In this document: positions 34,045 through 44,740 of the stretch, piece after piece | How the letters are laid out: each line of letters begins with the position of its first letter | How positions within the stretch are numbered: the stretch's first letter is position 1 | The notes under the pieces: model-generated | Told to the model about the DNA's origin: nothing | Seen by the model: only the letters and a program-made list of their open reading frames with translations | The model's database searches: none | Program-made: the position numbers and the translations under genes | DNA from: Bolinopsis microptera | Taxonomy: Eukaryota > Ctenophora > Tentaculata > Lobata > Bolinopsidae | Direction: 5' to 3' | Assembly (NCBI RefSeq): GCF_026151205.1 | Contig: NC_087083.1 | Coordinates: forward strand, 11,532,944-11,592,943 | DNA length: 60,000 nt

Positions 34045-34640
34045 AAAATGGCTAGGGCTAGCAGTAGCAGTGGCAGCAGCCAGCGCTAGCAGTAGTAGCA
34101 GCCAGCGCTCGTTAGCGCTAACAGTAGCATGGCAGCAGCCAGCGCTCTTTGTGCTAGCACTAGCAGTTGCAGCAGCCAGTGCTCGTTGGCGCTAGCAGCA
34201 GCCAGCGCTCTTTGCGCTAGCATTAGCAGTAGCCGGTGCCCGACGCTCGTTAGCGCTATCAGTAGCAGTAGCTGGCGCCCGATGCTCGTTAGCGGTAGCA
34301 GTAGCAGTAGCCAGCGCTCGTTAGCGCTAGCAGCAGCAGTAGCCGGCGCCCAACGCCCGTTGGCGCTAGCAGTAGCAGTAGCCGGCACTTTACGCTCATT
34401 AGCGCTGCCGCTAGCAGTAGCAGTAGCCGGCGCTTGACGCTCATTAGCGCTGCCGCTAGCATGGTAGCAGAAGCCAGCGCTTGACGCCCATTAGCGCTGC
34501 CGCTAGCAGTAGCACTAGCCGGCGCTTGACGCTCATTAGCACTGCCGCTAGCAGTAGCACTAGCCGGCGCTTGACGCTCATTAGCGCTGCCGCTAGCAGT
34601 ATAAGCAGTAGCCGGCGCTTGACGCTCATTAGCGCAAGCA
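34045..34640. repeat. GCTAGC/AGTAGC minisatellite inside the piggyBac element
   Basis: Irregular tandem repeats of about 35-50 bp built from GCGCTAGCAGTAGCAGTAGC, CCGGCGCTTGACGCTCATTA and close variants. GC-rich in an AT-rich setting. Frames across it are Ala/Ser/Leu-rich repeat translations and not called as genes. Confidence 0.85.
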
Positions 34641-35649
34641 GAAGGAAGTGTAACTGTAAATTAGCATTACTTGCGCTAGTTAGCGCTTACGGTAACGGCA
34701 CTACTGTGCTTCATTTAACTATGAGTATGGCTGCAATAATAATTTACTTGCTTATTGCTATTTACTTTCTACTGCCACAACTTACTTACTATACTGTTAC
34801 GTTGAGCTAGCTAACGCTAATGATAGCACTAACTAGCACCTTATAATTTACTGACAAAAGCGCTCACTAACGCCGGTTCGGGTTAGCTAATGATAAATAT
34901 CACAAAATCCCATGTTCAATGTTGACAGTTTGCTGTTTGTGGTACTGGTAGCTACCGCTAACTATATGGATAATAGAAAAGCGCACCCATCTAAAACTAG
35001 CGCTAACTAATTTCATTTAGCGCAAACATACTCTACCATAACCAATACAAGGCGAGGGAAATTTAGTATCGAGAATTGAGGTACAAAGCTCCATTCTTTC
35101 TTATTGCTTTATTGCAGAGCTTGGTCTTATTTTAGCCATGAGGCTGTGAGGTTTGAAAAATAAAATTACTTTTTCCTGGTATAATCTTAGAAAATAAATG
35201 TTGTGAATATGCCACAGGCTAAATCAACGGCAACAATTTCGTCCTATTATATTATAATCGGCTCATTTCATCACAGTTTGAAATTTAGAAATATGCAGCA
35301 ATAATGGATCGTGCACACGATATTTATAACTGCGTTAATTTTGACTGATAACTTGATAAGAAACAAAACAACATTATATGCTACAAAAACAAGCGATCAT
35401 AATTTCAAAGAATCTCATTGATAAAATAAATAATAAACTAATAAACATATTTCGCAACCCTGGTTGTGTCAATACATGGATTTATTTGCCGAATTTTTGT
35501 AATAATTGTAGCCCATTTCTGTCAGTTTTTGCAAAGAAAACTTGATTGTTAAACATGGATAAATTCAAAAGACCCTAATTCGCGGGTTGAAGATTTTAAA
35601 CAGATTGCACAACCAGGATTGTGATTCATTAGCAAGTTTCATAAAACAA

Positions 35650-36475
35650 GAGGAGATGCACATTCTGCACCATGTGATGTTTATGGTAAATCCTCTCACC
35701 ACACAGTTCACACATGCTATAAACAGCTGAAACCTTTTTGCTGTTTTTTATAGTCTTTCCCCTTACAGTTCGAGAGGCAGTCACGACACTGCTTCTTGCT
35801 TTCAACTTTCTTGGGGAAACTAATCATGCTGCTTGGGACTTCAGCTGTCCTCCGAAATTTAGGATTCCCCGTTATGTTGAATGCTGCTGTCAGGACATGT
35901 GCTCTAACAGTCCAATGATGGGCTTTTCTATTAGCCAAGGCTTCATGAGAGATAGCCCTTATTCCAATCCAAAGTCAGAGGAGGAATTTTTCCACCTGAA
36001 TGAGTCCACTCTGATGGATTGCTTAGTTGGACGACAGTGTGGATGTTCACCCTTGTGGTGTCCAGAATGTAATACCACACGCAGTGTTTCCACTTGTTGG
36101 ATTTCACCTTGGTACTGTATCGACTGAAACAAGAACATTTGTTCATTTTGTGAAATATTTCTAAAATGTTCAGATATTATTATTATTAGTACTACTCGAG
36201 TAATACTACACATAATACATATAGTACTTTTTTAATAGGAATTTTAGTGACAATTAAACTAACCCTATCCTCTGATCCATCAAATCAGTTCGATACTTAG
36301 TGAGGTCATACAGCTTTCCGATCTGCGGCTTTTCTTTGTTATCGTCTTCTGTTACTCCTTTAAAATTAAATAGCACTGGTTTAATAACTATATTCTTGAT
36401 GTTCAGACGTACATAATGAGAAAAGTTTGTCAAAGTATCAGCTTTGAACGTAATTGAATAGATTGCAACACACAA
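35650..36475 (-). pseudogene. piggyBac transposase, C-terminal part, with one intron
   Basis: Exon 1 (36475 to about 36263) contains KPQIGKLYDLTKYRTDLMDQ, matching the piggyBac KPxxxxxYNxTKxGVDxxDQ block that holds the third catalytic Asp. A donor GG|GTTAGT (about 36262) and an acceptor ttcttgtttcag (about 36127) bound an intron of about 135 bp. Splicing there continues the family reading with RYSTKVKSNKWKHCVWYYILD. Then come frame-disrupted segments HEALANRKAHHWTVRAHVLTA and a Cys-rich end (KKQCRDCLSNC..., CELCGERIYHKHH on the minus strand down to about 35650), as in piggyBac C-terminal zinc domains. The N-terminus and the first two catalytic Asp were not found, so the gene is dead. Confidence 0.75.
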
Positions 36476-37315
36476 AATAAATGGATTATTTTTACTGTCG
36501 ATTTGAACTGTAGCTGTACTATTTCAATAGAATACCAACTTCCTTGTCCATAAAGGAGAATATAAGTGCTGAGCTGCAACTCTGAAACAAAAATTGTATT
36601 TCAAATTGATTGCACAATACTGTTGTTTCAAATGTAAGAATCTTTTTGTTGGCTACGAAGTGGGGATTCGCAATTTTGCAAAAAACGACATCAAACTATC
36701 AAATGAGAGCATCTGCCGAAATTATGCAAATCACACTGAAGAACAATGAAGAAGAGCGGCCGATATCACAATCACAGTAGCCGGGTTTCTTTATAGGAAG
36801 ACAAATACAGGAGCAAAGCATAAATCATCGATGACAAATTACCGAATATTTTGATCCGGTTTCGTGATTCGTTAATATCAGTCACAAGAGAGAATCGTGC
36901 GCTCTCATTGGTTTTTATACTAGCGAGCATTAGCTCAAAGGTGCAACTCAATAATTGAGTTATTTGAAGCTCCTCCGATTGGATTGCAATGCGCTTTGTG
37001 ACATGACATGTGATCCGCTGTCCACGTGGTGTTTACTTACCTATCAGATCACTTTAAAGTAACATATACCTAGTCGTCCAACTGGACGGTTCTCCGCTAG
37101 ACATATTTAATGCAATTTTTGGCCTTTTTTAAACTAATAATTAACCATAACTATGTTAAATAGTAATTTTTGTAAAAAACAGATAGTTTAGGCGATAGGT
37201 AGTGTTCTTGCCGATAGATAGCTGGCGTATCACCGGTATTGCTACTACATGTGGAACACAAATGGTAAAACATTGGAGGGGCACTCCACATGGAGTGCTC
37301 TTCGCTGTTTAAGGG

Positions 37316-38928
37316 TTAAGGTTAGATGCTAGGGATACAAAATACTTATTGAATTCATTAGCTATAACTCTGCGATCAGTTATCTTTTCATTGTCTATGG
37401 TAAATATAGGTCTGATATCACGTTTCTGTTTGCCACGAATTTTATTTATCAGTTCCCAGGTTTTCTTGGAATTTCCCTGAGTTTCAAGAAACTTGTCAGA
37501 ATAATATTCAGATACAGCTTTTTTACGAACCTTTTTTAGAGCCTTTCTATATTCTTTGTAGTCATCATAACGGTTTCTTTTATTACAGCAGATAGAACAC
37601 AGGCATGTGCCCCCTTTTGTGTCAGTTTCGCCTTGTTTACACTTAACTTTCCTGACTTTCGCCCAGTCATCATACAGCCCATGGCAGTGGTTTACTGAGG
37701 CTATAATCCCGCCAGTAATCCATGGGTTGTTCTGGATAGTGCGCTTAGTGGTTTTGGGTACAGCTAGTTTGCAGGTTTCGTCAATGCTGTTTTTAAAGAT
37801 ATCATGAAAGTTAGTAAAATCTATAATTGGTTCATTGTCTAGTTTGTTACCCAAGACTTCAGCAAATTTATCAGTGTTTGATTTACAATAGTCATAATAT
37901 TGAGTGTGCTTGTGAATATTTTTGGTCTTGCTAATTTCCCAGTCAAATGTTGTAAATATAGGGAGGTGATGAGATATGTGATCAGTTATGACTCCAGAGG
38001 CAGTAACAGAGTCTAGGTCATTTGTAATGATGTTGTCGATGCACGAGGCATTACATCCAGGCTTTTCATGAGTTGCTAATGATATCAATGGAAAGAAGCC
38101 TCTACTAAATAGGACATCTTCATACTGTGCAATAATGCTACTGTGGTTACTATGGAGATTAATGTTAAAATCACCTGCAATGTGTGTATGTTTTGGTGCT
38201 TTATCAAGTATTGACGACAGTTCTTGGAGAGCTTGCTCAGCATTGCCACTTGGAGGGCGGTATATTACTCCTATAGAAGTAGAATTTCCTAGACTACCTA
38301 TAGTTACAAAGAGGGTTTCTAGATTTTCTGTTACTTGTGAAAGGTTGTTATTTTTGACAGCATTGAAGGAGTTCAGGACATATAGAGCTACTCCTGAGCC
38401 TTTTACTTTCGAGTCGAAGGTATCTTGATAGAAGCTCTCATAGCCTGTGAGTTCGTACAAGTTTTTCATTTCAGGGCCTACATTCGTTTCAGCAAGACCA
38501 ATTACAGAGAATTTGTTAGTAAACCTAGCTATTTCAATTGCCAGCGAGTCAAAGTTTGATTTGTTGCCATCAAGATTTTGAAATATTAGTGAGTTTTGCA
38601 CTTGTAATTCGTTAGCAAAGGTGCGGTTTATGTCTTTTACAGAATATGAGTCACAGCTTTCAAGTACCTCAGAGATTTTACGTATTACATCATCTGCATC
38701 AGTGTTGTCATCATTGTCATCATTCAGAAGCTTAAATGGGTTATAACGGTTTACTGCTAGGTGGATACAATTATTGCAGTACAAGTCAACTTTTTTATTT
38801 TGTTTGTCACTGGTGTTAAAACATCTAGAGTGAATGGGACAATTACAGTGGTAGCATTCAATTATAGATTGACCTAAGTAAATACTTTTTAAACAGTGGG
38901 CACAGACCTCTTTTTTAAGAACATTCAT
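37316..38928 (-). pseudogene. LINE-B ORF2, 5' half (zinc finger and APE endonuclease)
   Basis: Starts with an ATG that overlaps the ORF1 stop in an ATGA arrangement (38928/38925). It opens with a Cys/His zinc module (CAHCLKS...CYHCNCPIHSRC...CNNC). An apurinic-type endonuclease follows: LIFQNLDGNKSNF, LAETN, VIYRPPSG, AGDFNINLH, CIDNIITND and DHISHHLPIF. Next come the conserved C-x(11)-C-x-C-x2-C cluster (CKQGETDTKGG...) and a basic helix. It stops artificially seven bases inside the piggyBac end. The frame resumes exactly at 32855. Confidence 0.92.
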
Positions 38929-39473
38929 GCTGGAGGCTGATAGCCTTCAACATGAGGCTGTCCTCCGGCGGCATGAGAATAAAGTGTTGAACCAACCTTA
39001 CCGTCCCTCCTCCCCCTCTTCCTCCTATCAGTCCCTCCATGCATCCTAACAAGGACAGTATTACGGATTAAAGTAGCAAGTTTGGCCACTCCCTTCCAAT
39101 TAAGGTGCAGGTAATCCGTTCGGCCATATCTGTCAAACTCCCTGGACAAGGTTAGGCAAAGTAAGCCAGTGTTATTGTCAAGGAAGTCATCAAAGCCATC
39201 AACGAACTGGACACCAAAGTTTTTGGGGAGTAGCTCACGACGAATAAGTTCTATAAAGTAAAGAACTTTCCTATTTAAATCAGCATTTCGAGTTGGTAAA
39301 AGAGGACAAAGAAATACTTGGGCAGTTGGATTGGCCTCTTGAATTTGCTCAATCTTGAATTCTAGATGACTAAATATAGCAAAAATTTCACGCTGAGATT
39401 TAACAGATGGTCTTCTAACATCATTTATACCACACATAATAACAATTTGACAATATTTTAATTCAAATTCCAC
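38925..39473 (-). pseudogene. LINE-B ORF1, 3' part (SGNH esterase C-terminal half)
   Basis: Begins in the middle of the esterase domain near VIMCGINDV (block III, GxND) and continues to TDYLHLNWKG (block V, DxxH), then a basic C-terminus (GGTDRRKRGRRDG) ending HVEGYQPPA. The GDS block and the PHD/AlkB part seen in LINE-A are lost through 5' truncation at about 39470. Its stop overlaps the ORF2 start (ATGA). Confidence 0.85.
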
Positions 39474-39534
39474 TCAATTTCACTCTGATAGTGATAAAAT
39501 TTAGAAATTGATCGAATATCCGGCTATAATACAG

Positions 39535-40195
39535 CAGGGTGTCATAATTATTGGCGTGTAGACAATTTTGCGTAAAATTTTAGCTCACCCAAGCTTTTAG
39601 AAACGATCATTACTTGACTTCTGAGTGTCAGTTTCCTATGGAGTCTTGATCATTCAAGAAATAATCCTTCATACTACAGTTTAGTCTAAAAATGAAGTCC
39701 GAAAGAAGTTAAATTTTGTCGATAATCACGACGAAAGAGAAAAATTTGGATTACTGGACTTAAAGCCTTCGGCTGCTTACCCTAAATTCCGGGATGAGTC
39801 CGCCTGACTATATTTTATTGCGTCAGTTAGAGGAGAAAGAGAGCTTTTATAAAATCTATAGTTTTCTATATGTTTCGCTATCGCCTGAAGAGCTGTGCAC
39901 TTTAGTCTAAAGAATAATTTCAGAAAAAATTCACCGAAAAAAAATTGCACATAAAATCTCTTACTTCTTCGTAAATCTAACCAAGTATGGAATCGACCCT
40001 TTAAATAACGGCCTTTTGAGGTACATCAACACAAAATTCTGAAATCAAGAAAAAGTTCAGACGATTATCTACAGACCAGTTTTTGAATTTTGAAATTTAG
40101 ATATTCAGAAGTAAAGTTATGACCCGGCGAAAAATATTGATTTCATCATAAAATACACAGAAAATTTCAAACACGCCAATAATTCTGACACCCTG
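39535..40195. mobile_element. 661-bp MITE with 24-bp terminal inverted repeats
   Basis: The left end starts CAGGGTGTCATAATTATTGG, and the reverse complement of the right end is the same with one mismatch (A for T at position 11). The TIR runs on through CGTG for 24 bp. No coding capacity. Both flanks carry CAG (…acag / cag…), so a 3-bp duplication is possible but not proven. It sits just upstream of the LINE-B truncation point. Confidence 0.8.
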
Positions 40196-43100
40196 CAGTA
40201 GTAAGTAGTTTAGAAGTTGCTTGGCCGGATATCATAACAATGATTTCGGCTCATCATCATAGCATGATCAGGGTAGCATGAAACGTAGAAAAAGTGTTTT
40301 CTAGGAAAATAGTCAAGGGGGGATCAGGCCATGATTACGTACTTTTGCTGTCAGGAGGGCCGGGGGGGTTGGGTCTTGATAACGGTTGATTACGGAAGGG
40401 GGGAGGCCAGGGGGGTAAAAATTTGTAAATGCGCGTAATTTTTACCGCGCGGCGCTAAAAATTATTCAAAAATGTTGACACTTAGGGGTTTTATCAGTAT
40501 AAACAGATCGCGCCAGGGGCAGACAGAAGATGAATCCGAGTTCGTGGAAACATTTGTGACAGGATTAAAAACATATTTTTGGCTGTATATGTCCGTAAAC
40601 TGAGTTGGATTTGCCCTGGTATGATACAGTGTCATGAGTACTAACATTTTTAGCCTCCTGTGACATATTTCCCTGATTCATGGAATGAACGAAATGAACA
40701 AAAAATGAACATTATCCTAGAATCGCCTGAATTGAGCTGAAACCGATTGGGATCGATTGGTAATGATACCAGAAGTGTTCTAAAACTCGTCGGATGGCCC
40801 CAAAACAGGTAGGAATCGTTTGGAATTGGCCCTAATAGTGTTCCTACAAACTTTGGTGGCCCTAGCACTCCCAGAACACCCATTATACCCTTGGCTGGAT
40901 TCAAGAATTTAGAACCAGTTGAGCAGATAAAACAGATTTTGAGAAATTTTGTCTGCTTGTGTTGTTGCAGAGAGTTGAATTTGGTTCAACAGTATTCAAA
41001 CAAGATGTGTTCCAACTTAGTTTTGTAGCCCTACCAGTTTCAGAACGTCCACTAGAATCCGGTTCCATTTCATTTTTGTTCATTCCGTTCATTCCATGAC
41101 TCAGGGAGCCTCTGGCGACAATTTTGACGTCAAAATAGTTGGTAAACACATCCCCCTACACCGTACAACCATTTCCAGCACTCTGAAACTACTTTAACAG
41201 ACTGAAATGACCGTATCAAAATGCCTCAAAAACCGTATCATCTGGTTCCACAATCTCGGATACTCAGGAACCAGCTTTTTGATACGGAAATGGAACCAAG
41301 TCTCTAGTGGGCGTTCTGGGAGTGCTAGGGCCACCAAACTTTGCAGGAACACTATTAGGGTCAATACCAAACGATTCCGACCTGTTTTGGGGGCAATCCG
41401 ACGAGTTTTAGAAAAAATTTCATTTTTGTTCATTCCGTTCATTCCATGACTCAGGGAGCCTCTGGCGACAATTTTGACGTCAAAATAGTTAGTAAACACA
41501 TCGCCCTAAACCGTACAACCATAATTATCTATTTTTGATCCAAAATATAGTCAAAATAACGTTGGTTCCAAACCGTATCAAAACCGTATCATTGGTTCCA
41601 AATTGGTTCCAAAATCTCGGATTCATGAACTCGGGGCAGAAGATTAATCCAAGTTCGTGGAAACATTTGTGTCCGATTTGGAAACATGTTTTTGGGGCCC
41701 AGATTGCCGAGTTAGGGCTAAATTTACAGGGTTCTGAAGTGTCTAGGAATAATATTTAAACCTTTTTCTAGCCTGCCAGGAAGATTTGGAAATTTGAAAA
41801 TAGAATCAGGTACAATTTTTTTGACGTTGAAATAGAGTTCGTTTTAAAACATTACCCCTAAAATGTCATTTCTATATGTGCGATAATTACAAAATGTACA
41901 GGAGGCCTGATTTATCTTTTGTCACTAGAACTATTTGTTTTGTCTTATTAAAACATTAAGCTACTTGAAAACATTCACTCACTAAAGGAAGTACCTCAAA
42001 ACCATAATCACCCCCTAAAATGTCACGTGCACCACCCCTAAAACTTCAGGTAATATACAGGTTGTGTAGTACTCAGAATGTTGCTCAATTATTAATTTTT
42101 AACTACTTCTGGGACTAATATACCTATTTCTGAGAGGTGTAGACTAGAATTTCTCTCTCTGTTGAAAAGAAATGGTGGAATTTAGTCAATTTACTTTTTG
42201 TGACATTTTGGGGACTTTTTTTTGAATACCCAGAACTTACGGCAAAACAGTAACTCAGTCAACAAAATTAGCACCTGTAGATATCTAGAGTTAGATTATC
42301 TAGTTATAAACTAACAATTGGCACAAAATAAATGGATTCAATGTGATTTTAACCTTGTGCAAATTGCATGTTTTAATTGCATTTTTTGGGATTTTTAACA
42401 TCATCCTGCATTTTAGCAATTTTAGTGACCTGTAGTTAACTAAGCCAACCCAGTAATCGATCTGACCTTCTCTATAGACTAGATTTGACTGCTTTTAGCA
42501 AAATTGGAAACATTTGTGTCCGATTTGGAAACATGCCCTTGTAGCCGCATTTATGCCTATTGCCTTGACTGACTTGAAATCGATCTGGTATGGTAGAGGG
42601 TCATTTGTACTAATGACAACATTTCTATGCAATTTATAAAGCAACATAAGGTCTCCAGTGCTTCATTTTATAGACATTGGCAAAAACTATTTTTTGGCTC
42701 AGCGAACCAAAAATGGCACTGAATTTTGGTAACTTGAACTAGGAAGGTCGTAGAGACTTGAATTTTAGCTTAAAATGACCGCAAACATCATATTTATATA
42801 CAACTTATAAAGCAATATAAGCCTTTTAATGCTTATTTGTTAAGATATTGACAAAAATCGGTTATTTTGGTTGCACGCGTGAGGAAAAATACCAAATTGG
42901 GGAACAATTGTTGGTCTTTTTTTAACAAGTTTTGTGCTCAAGTTATTAAAATGTGCTTTGCAGTTGTAGATCGGGTGTTTTCTTCCAATATGGGTTTCGG
43001 TATAAATCAGGAAGCACCCGGTTCATGGGTGATAGGGGTTAAGAACCCTAAAATTTCAGGAGATGGGCGAGACAATTGTCTGAATTTGGTTATAAAATCA

Positions 43101-43899
43101 CTCTTTGCTAGGGTTAGCTTTTTTCCGCTACAGCGATCCGATTTCTAACTACTAATCATCCCCCTCTACATCATTCTCTTTTAGATACGTGATTTCTATA
43201 AGTTCTTCAAGGTACATACGGCATGATGTTAAGTCTGGTGGTTACAATTCGATAAAATCAGTATTTACAAGCAAAAAACTGCCCCAAATTTCTCCTCCGA
43301 ATATGGTCCGCTAGTTCGAAATTATAAACGTTATTGAGACATTACATTAGGGTAATTTACCACTGAGACCAGATGTAGTGATCTAGATTCAGATAAAGCG
43401 AAGAAGGTGCATATATGAATTAAAAATCGATTTAATTGGCTATCAATTAAAATAATTACCAGGCATGAGGATATTTTTCCTTCAAACGATCCAATTCCAC
43501 CACACTGGATTTGTGCTTCATTTTAGCATAGTTGATCTTCGCTTTAAAGATGTCTACGTCTTGTTTCTTCTAATACCCTGCGGTTAAGATAATTTAAATT
43601 AAAGGTTTAGTTAATTGGAGAATTTAAAAGCTTACGAAATTAACTCCGGGATAACTTCTCAACTGCACAAAATATCCAAGTTAACAACCATTTAAATTTT
43701 AAGCAATTTAAATGGTTGTGAGCAATTTAAGCGTCTATTTCTTTATCCATGGGAATGTTAGCCTTAGTTTAAGCATTTATTTACGTTCATATAAGGGTCA
43801 AAACAAATAATAATATTGGAGTGCTACTAATGGAGCTGTTGTGACTGCCACACCGCACTCATCGTAAGAGCTACTAACTTTTTTATGTCAATATCAGCA
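40196..43899. other. Repeat-derived non-coding block
   Basis: No gene seen. G-rich runs occur at 40345-40425. An inverted/direct repeat complex lies at 40668-41523 (next entry). Pieces of the same family recur at about 40540-40590, 41572-41700 and 42500-42545 (shared GGAAACATTTGTGTCCGATT and ACCGTATCA...GGTTCC motifs). The stretch looks like nested copies of one unidentified repeat. Confidence 0.5.
40668..41523. repeat. Inverted plus direct repeat complex
   Basis: Segment 40775-40885 is the inverted, about 85-90% similar partner of 41295-41412 (CCTAATAGTGTTCCTAC, TTTGGTGGCCCTAGCACTCC). Outside it, 40671-40710 pairs inverted with 41420-41460 (GGAATGAACGAAATGAACA). A block of about 105 bp (TTTTTGTTCATTCCGTTCAT onward) is repeated directly at 41072-41168 and 41425-41521. 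Confidence 0.8.
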
Positions 43900-44640
43900 T
43901 TACCAATCATCTAAGATTCTAACCACCGAATTGTTTCTGTTGCAGATATAAATCTTAGTGGGCTTAGTTAATACTCGAGAATCTGGCAAAGGTCCTGCCT
44001 TCAATGGGACTTCCACGAATGTGATGATTCTGACCGTTCTGATGACAAAGATAAGCGTTTTTCCTAAGCGCAAAAGGATTTTCCTAACAAAAGCAGTTAA
44101 CATTGCTGTGCAAAACTTTCTACTTACTAGTCATTTCACTTTCACTGTCAAGTGTCAGGACACGTCATTTTAGTGTCATTTAAAAAACATGTCCTTAGTA
44201 GGCTGTATCAAAAACCACAAACAATAATTTATTCACCTTCTAAATAGGTGCATTAAGTCATAGAACTCCCAATTGACATTTAAATAATTGTTAAATTGAA
44301 TTTTTTGTTCAATTGAGAAATTGTCAATAAATAGTTAAAATAGCACAGTTACCTGCATAGTTGACAAGTTCATTAATGTTGTTTCGGTGAACAGGGCGTT
44401 CTTTCTCATTCATTTCGTATCAGGCTGAATTTGATTATCATTATATTTACGCTTATTTATAATTGTACCAATCAAAATCATGTGAAAAGCTTGTATATGT
44501 TATAATCCAAAATTAAGTCTCACGCTAGACAAACCATCTGCATCCTGTGAGAGCATCTTTGATTAGAAGATCTTTGGGGTGATCTTGGCAACTCTTTCTA
44601 AGCATAGTCTGGATCTATAAACATGTCAGCTTCTTGTGGT
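43900..44640. other. AT-rich spacer, no confident gene
   Basis: Nothing supported. A minus-strand frame at 43900-44103 ends with a short NHL-like string but has no repeat structure (see rejected items). Confidence 0.3.
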
Positions 44641-44740
44641 GATAGTAAAGTTATAATATTATTATTATTATCTTATCTAAAATAGCTAATAGTTTAGTTA
44701 ATTATTAACAGGCCCCATAACGTGGGCAATAACATCCTCT
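44641..44740 (-). mobile_element. 3'-end fragment of the LINE-D family
   Basis: About 65 bp (44673-44733) match the LINE-D 3' end at 58650-58715 in inverted orientation (GCCCACGTTA, GGGGCCTGTTAATAATT, TATTAGCTATTTTAGAT). The match is followed, on the minus strand, by an (AAT)n tail at 44653-44672. It is a heavily 5'-truncated insertion and supports the LINE-D 3' boundary. Confidence 0.75.

Larger units (their letters stand above)
32856..37315 (-). mobile_element. piggyBac element, degraded, inserted in LINE-B ORF2
   Basis: The ends are CCCTTAAACAGCGAAG and its exact complement CTTCGCTGTTTAAGGG. The element is flanked by TTAA at 32852-32855 and 37316-37319, the hallmark target duplication of piggyBac. 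GAGCACTCCATATGG (32898-32912) is echoed inverted near the right end (37280-37300), as a subterminal repeat. Length 4460 bp; with one TTAA it adds 4464 bp, a multiple of three. Minus-strand transposase remnants lie at 35650-36475, and a GCTAGCAGTAGC-type satellite at 34045-34640. About 2.7 kb on the left side and 0.8 kb on the right carry no recognisable gene. Confidence 0.93.
30086..39473 (-). mobile_element. LINE-B: 5'-truncated CR1-like retrotransposon, split by a piggyBac element
   Basis: Minus-strand element of the same family as LINE-A. It starts inside the ORF1 esterase domain (39473), continues through a complete ORF2 and ends in a 3'UTR of about 1 kb. The 3' limit is set by a block (30096-30142) shared with LINE-A at the same distance from its stop codon. 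A 4460-bp piggyBac element (32856-37315) is inserted in ORF2. The 5' truncation is the usual outcome of target-primed reverse transcription. No target-site duplication was identified. Confidence 0.85.

Noticed and set aside
34086-34810. Ala/Ser-rich frames of about 100 codons at 34.1-34.8 kb
   Set aside because: Translations of the GCTAGCAGTAGC satellite on both strands.
43900-44103. Minus-strand frame ending TKPTKIYICNRNNSVVRILDDW, NHL-repeat-like
   Set aside because: Only one partial NHL-like string, no repeats or splice context; probably chance or a very old relic.
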